Origin: Veillonellaceae bacterium
GTDB taxonomy: Bacteria > Bacillota > Negativicutes > Veillonellales > Dialisteraceae
Assembly (NCBI GenBank): GCA_025992895.1
Contig: DAJPGA010000001.1
Location: 2,252,501 to 2,316,500 of the forward strand
Direction: 5' to 3'
Length of the DNA: 64,000 nucleotides
Shown: piece after piece, positions 58,903-64,000 of the stretch
Layout: each line of letters starts with the position of its first letter
Numbering within the stretch: the stretch's first letter is position 1
Made by a program: the position numbers and the translations under genes
Notes under the pieces: model-generated
The model's input: only the letters and a program-made list of their open reading frames with translations
Told to the model about the DNA's origin: nothing
Database searches by the model: none

Positions 58903-60213
58903 ATGGAAAGAACCATCACCGCGGACGCCGTTCCGCAGGCCAAAACACGTACTATGACTAATTTTCGCTGGAAGATTGCCTTCCTTATTTTCCTGATCAG
59001 CTTCGTCGCTTACATGGACCGGGTCAATTTGTCCGTCGCAACCCCTGTCATTATGCAGGAATTTGGCTTTGATAAAATGGATATGGGCTTCCTCCAGACT
59101 TGCTTCTTCGCCGGCTATGCGCTGATGCAGGTCCCTGGCGGCATGCTCGCTGAACGTTTCGGCCTGCGCAAAGCCGGCGCCGGCGCTATTCTCTGGTGGT
59201 CTGTCTTCACAGCGCTCACCGCTTTTGCTCAGGGCAAGGCAAGCTTTGCCGCTGTCCGCCTGGCTTTCGGCCTCGGCGAAGGTCCTGTTTTCCCTTCCCT
59301 TGGACAGGCGACTTTCAACTGGTTCAATAAGGATGAAAAAGGCAAGGCGAGCAGCGCCATTCTTCTGGGCACATTCTTTGGCCCCGTCGTTGGCCCGATG
59401 GTTACCGTCGCTCTCATAGCCGCTCTTGGCTGGCATGCTGTCTTCATCATCTTCGGTCTGGCAGGATGCGTCCTTGCCTGGGTCTGGCATCGCTATGCAC
59501 AGGACAATCCAAAAGACAGCCCGTATGTCAATGAGGAAGAAGCAGCCTTCATCAATGAAGGACGCAGTCTCTCCGCAGAAAAGAAATCGGCTCCCTGGAG
59601 CCGTTTCCTCCGCTCCCGTCAGTTCTGGGCGCTGGGCATCCAGTTCTTCGTCGTCGACTACATCATGTACGTATTCCTCGCATGGCTGCCTCTCTACCTG
59701 ACTGAAGTCCACAACCTGTCCCTGAAATCCATGGGCATCTGGGCTTCCTTCCCATGGATTGCGCTGATGGCTATGGTATTCACCGCCGGCTTCCTCTCTG
59801 ATCGTATGGCACATAGCAAGAACAGCAGCCGCCAGTACACCATGCGTACCTTCACCGCTATGGCAGGCGTCGCTGTCACCTCCCTCGGTCTTTACATCGC
59901 AGCGCATACCGCAAGCGGCGCAGCAGCAACGATTTTCTGGATGAGCGTTTCCTTAGGCGCACTCGGCTTCTCCATGAGCGCCAGCTGGTCCACTGTTATT
60001 TCCCTCGGCGGCAAGTACACCGGCTCCGTATCCGGCTGGATGAACCTCTGGGGAAACGTCGGCGGCGTCCTCGCTCCGATCGTCACTGCATTCTTCGTCA
60101 CCAACTATGGCTGGAACAATGCATTCACCTACACCGCGCTCTTTGGCATCATCGCCATCGCAGCATGGCTCTTCGTTAATCCGGGCAAACAGCTCGAAGG
60201 GACGGAAGAATAA
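58903..60213 (+). CDS. MFS transporter, anion:cation symporter (ACS)-like, T-box controlled
   Basis: The 436-residue 12-helix protein has the ACS-branch features: VAYMDRVNLSVATPVIMQEF after helix 1 (the conserved D-R-x-N), GMLAERFGLRKAGAGAI in the helix 2-3 loop, and RLAFGLGEGPVFPSLGQATF in helix 4. Known ACS members carry organic acids such as hexuronates, glucarate, phthalate or tartrate. The T-box instead predicts a substrate linked to an amino acid, probably isoleucine or a branched-chain precursor. The start follows GAAAGGGGTATCTGATT. It is monocistronic. Confidence 0.88.
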   Translation: MERTITADAVPQAKTRTMTNFRWKIAFLIFLISFVAYMDRVNLSVATPVIMQEFGFDKMDMGFLQTCFFAGYALMQVPGGMLAERFGLRKAGAGAILWWSVFTALTAFAQGKASFAAVRLAFGLGEGPVFPSLGQATFNWFNKDEKGKASSAILLGTFFGPVVGPMVTVALIAALGWHAVFIIFGLAGCVLAWVWHRYAQDNPKDSPYVNEEEAAFINEGRSLSAEKKSAPWSRFLRSRQFWALGIQFFVVDYIMYVFLAWLPLYLTEVHNLSLKSMGIWASFPWIALMAMVFTAGFLSDRMAHSKNSSRQYTMRTFTAMAGVAVTSLGLYIAAHTASGAAATIFWMSVSLGALGFSMSASWSTVISLGGKYTGSVSGWMNLWGNVGGVLAPIVTAFFVTNYGWNNAFTYTALFGIIAIAAWLFVNPGKQLEGTEE

Positions 60214-60222
60214 ATTCATTAA

Positions 60223-60272
60223 TAAGAGGCTGTGGCAAAATGATTACACATTTTGCCGCAGCCTCTTTTCTA
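60223..60272 (+). terminator. Intrinsic terminator of the MFS gene (AAATG/CATTT family)
   Basis: AAGAGGCTGTGGCAAAATG pairs with CATTTTGCCGCAGCCTCTT around a short loop, followed by T4. It lies just past the stop. Confidence 0.85.
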
Positions 60273-60319
60273 TTGGAAAATTCCATTAAAGGATTATCTA
60301 ACAAATGTATTTATTGGTT

Positions 60320-60520
60320 CTGTCTGAAAACCTTGAGCGATGATGCTTCACCTTTGGGGAGAATACACCCCTTTCGGCGCAAAAGGAAGTGCTTTACTTA
60401 AATGAACCCCTTTCGGCGCATGCGCGCCACTTTCCCCTAACGGGGACAGCTAAACCTCGCTCCACTCGAGAAAAGGAAAAAGCAGCGTTTTAACGAATTT
60501 TGCCACAGCCCCTTTTTGGC
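60320..60520. repeat. Intergenic repeats and a half-terminator remnant
   Basis: Two CCCCTTTCGGCG units occur (near 60368 and 60407); the second has the full GGCGCATGCGCGCC and CCCCTAACGGGG hairpins. A piece at about 60493-60517 (GAATTTTGCCACAGCCCC then T5) equals the 3' half of the AAATG/CATTT terminators without a matching 5' half. It looks like a broken copy. Confidence 0.7.
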
Positions 60521-60522
60521 AT

Positions 60523-60570
60523 TGGAAAAGCAGGCATCTCCCGGGAAGGTGGAGTATGCCTGCTTTTCCA
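60523..60570 (-). terminator. Intrinsic terminator of the autotransporter gene
   Basis: TGGAAAAGCAGGCAT pairs with ATGCCTGCTTTTCCA. It lies about 60 bases past the reverse-strand stop at 60629. Confidence 0.75.
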
Positions 60571-60628
60571 TAAGTGAGTGGGAATCTATCAGTTAACTCC
60601 CCTGGGAGAGGGAGATAACCTTCATCAA

Positions 60629-63600
60629 TTAAAATGCTCTTGAGACGGAGAGTGTGTAGGTCACGCCGCGCTGTTTTCCAGCCCAGCCTGTGACGTTGAC
60701 GTCTGCGCCCCACGGGTTTTCTTTTGTCAGTCTGCTCTTCCAGCCAAGTTCGAGGAAGCCGCTCGATCCTTCTGCGGAAGGACTTGGCGTATTGAAGCTC
60801 CTGTAGCTGGCTCTTGCCTTGCTGTCAAACTCGTAGTCCCAGCCGATGCCTGCATAGCAGGATCCGATGTCGGAAATTTCTTTCGTCCATCTTACGCCGA
60901 GTCTTGTGCGGTAGGAATCGATGGAGTCGAAATCATACCGGGAACTGCCTAATGTATTATCAATCCGGACGTTATTACTTCCAAGGTGCGTCCAGAAGGA
61001 TTTGCCATAATAGTCGAAGGAGTTAGTATCTTCAGTAACGACTTTGCCAAGGCCTGCCATGGCGGCGATATATGGAGCGCCGCTGTCGTAAGAGGCGTCA
61101 TAGCCGTCAATCTTTCCTTTGAAATCACCGGAGAGATGGCCTGCGCGGACGAGAGCCTCATAGTGGAGGCCGTCTTTGCGGTCGCGGCGGTAGAGTTCGC
61201 CTGCTCCTGTATAGTGCTGATCGCCATCGGCCCTTGCGCCATCATCCAGATGGCTGGTGTAGTTGCTCCTGCCGTATTCGAAGAATGGCATCAGGGTATC
61301 GACATAGCCCTCTCTTTCATACTGACGGACAAAGCCGATGTTCGCATTCAGGCCGGTCGTATCGATATACGATCCCGTTTCATGGCGAAGATCGAAGCCG
61401 CCGATGGATGCATACGGCGTGAATCCGCCAGATCCTGCCGCGTAGGCGTCCACTGCCTCTTTGTAATTTTCTGCCGCCATGTCGGACGCATTCCAAAGTG
61501 TCTCAATGGAAGCTTCCCTTGCTTCAGCGAGGAGTTTCGTGTCAGAAAGGAGGGAGGGTACGCTGTCCTCAGGAACTTCGAGGATGACCTTATCTCCGTC
61601 TTTCCGGATGTTCACTTCTCTTCTGAGGAACGCGGCGTCCGTGACCGTACTGCTGCCGCTCATCATGCCATAGTCTGTGTCCTCAGCTGTAAGGCCGCTC
61701 TTTCCGTCGATCAGCGTAATCGTATCGCCAGGGCTCATCTGCATGGAGTCGTAGACGGATGCCCTGATGGATGCACCGCTGACGTCAGCCGTGCTTGTCA
61801 CGGTCAGGATTGTATCTCCTGCCGTCGTATCTGCCGGGACATAGAAATTCAGATTTTGGAAATAGCCGAGCTTGTCTACGGTTATGCCTTTCGTATAGAA
61901 ATTCAGTGTATTGCCGCTGCTGTCATCAGAGAAACCGCCATAGAGCCTGGTATCTGCCCCGAAGGTGCCTCCGTAAATATTGACTGTATTATTCGAAGCC
62001 GTGCCGGAATCGGCGCTGCCGCCATATACGTACTTATTAATGGTACCGCCGCTGATTGTCACGGTGTTGCCCGCAGCATTGCCGCCAAGCTGCGCAAGAC
62101 CCCCGTACACGCCTTCTTCGATAGTGCCGCCTGTCACGGTGATTTCATTGCCTGAAACTTCTACCGCATCCCCAAGGAAGGACATACCGCCGGCCGCCTG
62201 CCCGGAAATGGTGCCGCCGGAAATAATCAGCTGATTTCCTGAAACGGTGCCATCGGCAAAGTAAAGAAGGCCGCCGTATGCATTTTCTTTAACACAGGAA
62301 TTGCCGCTGATGGCAAGCGTATTGCCTGTCACGGAGCCGCCGGCTGAATAGCCGCCCTCGGCATAGCCATTGACGGTCACGTCCTGGATCGTCACTTTGT
62401 TTCCGGACGCATCGCCTTCTTCTGTGTAACCGCCATAGATGCTTGACGCTTCGCCAAGTATCCCGCCTGTTACGGTGACGGTATTATTGGAAACGTTGCC
62501 TGAGGCAGTCTTCGCGCCATAGATATCGCCGGAGACGGTGCCTCCGCTGATGACAGCGGTATTTCCTGAAGCATCTCCATTCGTCTTCGTGTACGCCCCC
62601 ATGACATCGCCGGAGACGCTGCCGCCGCTCAAGGTGACGGTATTATCCGCATTTGACGGACTGCTTATCAAGATATATCCGCCAATCAGATTTCCGCCGA
62701 CACTGCCTCCGGTCATGATGGCCTTGTTTCCTGAGGTGCCCTTGGTTCCTTCAGACAAAAGGCCTCCTGCCGCATCATTTTTTATGGTATCATTTTCGCT
62801 GATTGTAATGATATTTCCTGTCACAGCACCGGCGTCTGAAAAGCCGCCGGATGCATAACCATCCACGGTTCCGCCTGATATTGCCAGAGTATTATTTATG
62901 GCATCGCCTTTATAAGAGAAGGCACCGCTGATTTCACTCTGCACACTGCCGCCTGTCATTTGCACCTGATTGCCAGAAGCTTCGCCGTCTATTGAGTAGC
63001 CGCCATAAACATCGCTGTAGCCAGTTCCCTTTACTGTGGCCGTGCCTTCCACAGTAACCTTGTTCCCGATGACATCGCCATTCTGAGAATAGCCGCCGAT
63101 GACATCATTGGAAACTGTGCCGCCGCTTATGGTCACTTCATTGTAGGAAGCTTCGCCCTGGCTTTGCTTGGAGACGCTGCCTCCATAGAGGCAGTCTTCC
63201 ACGGTGCCGCCTGTCATCGTCACTATATTTTTCAGGGCTGAGCCCATGCCGGAATAGCCGCCATAAGCATTCGATTCAACCGTGCCGGCTTCTTTGATAT
63301 AAAGATAATTTCCTGACGCTTCGGCGCTCTCGCTCGTCAAAGTCACGCCGCCATAAATGCTCCCGGCTTTTGCATCGATGCTGCCGCCCCCGATTATCAC
63401 GCTGTTTCCCTGCGCATTACCTTCTGTGGAAACGCCGCCGTAGACAGAAACCGTAACTGTCCCGCCGCTTAATTCGACGCTGTTTCCAGTGGCGTCACCG
63501 ATGCCGCCCGTACTGCCGCCATCGATAGATTGTACTACCTTGCCGCTTTCCATGAAAACTTTATTGCCTGAGACCGCTCCGCTTCCAGAATCCACATAGC

Positions 63601-63744
63601 TGCCTTCCGCGCTCTCGTAGATGGTTCCTGTCGTCGTGATTTTCAAAGTATTTCCGGAAGCTTCTCCGTTTGCCGAATAGCCGCCGTACGCGGATCCATT
63701 GACGGATGCTTCTTTCGTGATGGAGAGCTGATTATTCAATGCGC
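60629..63744 (-). pseudogene. Autotransporter adhesin, 5' end removed by IS copy 6
   Basis: The remaining 1038 or so codons form a passenger built of tandem repeats of about 20-25 residues, with the recurring core GN-x-VTISGGTV-x-G-x-VYGGYS. The repeats suggest a beta-helix. A C-terminal beta-barrel translocator follows over the last 280 residues or so (YASIGGFDLRHETG, MPFFEYGRSNY, LGVRWTKEI), ending TLSVSRAF. No signal peptide is present because the frame runs into the left end of an IS at 63745. A TTG inside the IS could only make a cytoplasmic product. The missing 5' part should lie beyond the IS, outside the window. The gene is taken as inactivated. Confidence 0.85.
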
Positions 63745-64000
63745 TGGTATGATTCAACAAGAAAGACAGAATAATATCATAAATATATTAGGAGGTCATT
63801 CTTATGCCATGTAAAACCAAAGCGTCCCCGGAGGAAATGTTAGACCAGATTGCTTCATATCTCTATCAGGGTGTTACGATTACCCAGGCAGCTGAAAATC
63901 TTCATATGAGCCGCATAACATTCAGGAAATGGGTCCTCCGGTATAAAGAGGAGGGCTTTAAGGGATTGCGGCCCAGGCAGCATTTGTCTTACTACTCCAA
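63745..64000 (+). mobile_element. IS3-family (IS150-like) insertion sequence, copy 6 (cut by window end)
   Basis: The first 256 bases equal the left end of the other copies, beginning TGGTATGATTCAAC. Unlike the five others it is inserted in a coding sequence, with left flank TTCAATGCGC, not in an intergenic hairpin repeat. Its target duplication cannot be read without the right end. Confidence 0.95.
63804..64000 (+). CDS. IS3-family transposase OrfA, copy 6 (partial, runs off the window)
   Basis: The first 65 or so codons are the same as in the other copies, including the first helix-turn-helix. The gene continues past the window end. Confidence 0.9.
   Translation, partial: MPCKTKASPEEMLDQIASYLYQGVTITQAAENLHMSRITFRKWVLRYKEEGFKGLRPRQHLSYYS

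Noticed and set aside
120..60480. The dispersed repeats as a CRISPR array
   Set aside because: Units are spread singly or in small mixed groups, differ in length and orientation, have no regular unique spacers and no cas genes nearby.

Overview
The window looks like chromosomal DNA of a diderm Firmicute of the class Negativicutes, most likely Dialister or a close relative. The evidence is an S-layer-homology porin ending in the aromatic outer-membrane signal, an autotransporter beta-domain, T-box and ZTP RNA leaders of Firmicute type, strong GGAGG ribosome binding sites and frequent TTG/GTG starts. The genus is an inference; no rRNA or tRNA gene is present to fix it.

Most genes are housekeeping or transport. 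From left to right: a DUF1848 protein and two tandem DUF445 membrane proteins; a WYL regulator and a fosmidomycin-resistance-type exporter; a nitroreductase and a secreted Ntn-hydrolase; a leucine T-box-controlled leuC-leuD-leuB operon; a small secreted SFPD-repeat protein; a vitamin B6 locus (truncated MocR regulator, divergent ECF S-component, pdxS-pdxT); two secreted proteins of unknown function; pncB; a PPOX-fold protein; an mltG-trmR-trhP-DUF4911 operon (cell-wall lytic enzyme plus tRNA U34 modification); a thioesterase behind a candidate small RNA; a radical SAM enzyme; a purine permease, an SMR exporter and a D,D-carboxypeptidase; a DUF2284 protein and an NhaC antiporter; a PadR-DUF1700 operon with three highly charged exported proteins; a glycosyltransferase and an orphan RuBisCO-like protein; the SLH porin; an OFA-family transporter behind a ZTP riboswitch; a five-gene nickel/peptide ABC transporter behind a structured leader; an MFS transporter behind a T-box; and the 3' part of an autotransporter gene.

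Two repetitive systems run through all of this. (1) Six near-identical copies of a 1.73-kb IS3-family element (IS150-like orfA/orfB joined by -1 frameshifting on an A9G run) lie at 382, 6422, 11397, 25273, 44738 and 63745, all in the same orientation. (2) Almost every intergenic gap is filled with modular, hairpin-forming repeats: an AACC-type lead, a small GC hairpin, a CATCC or CTATCC link, a variable hairpin, and a CCTT...AAGG hairpin. The five complete IS copies all sit at the same place in one repeat subfamily, at the start of a CCTTCTCC...GGAGCAAGG hairpin, with 3-4 bp target duplications (CCT, CTT, CTT, CCTT, CCT). This resembles the BIME-targeting IS3 elements of enterobacteria and is the most distinctive feature of the window. 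The sixth copy has instead broken an autotransporter gene.

Other points worth attention are four RNA-level control elements with recognisable or candidate structures beside the leu T-box (T-box on an MFS gene, ZTP riboswitch on an OFA transporter, a three-way-junction leader on the ABC operon, a promoter-RNA-terminator unit before the thioesterase), the PadR-controlled set of charged exported proteins, and the RuBisCO-like protein with a KDDH active-site variant.
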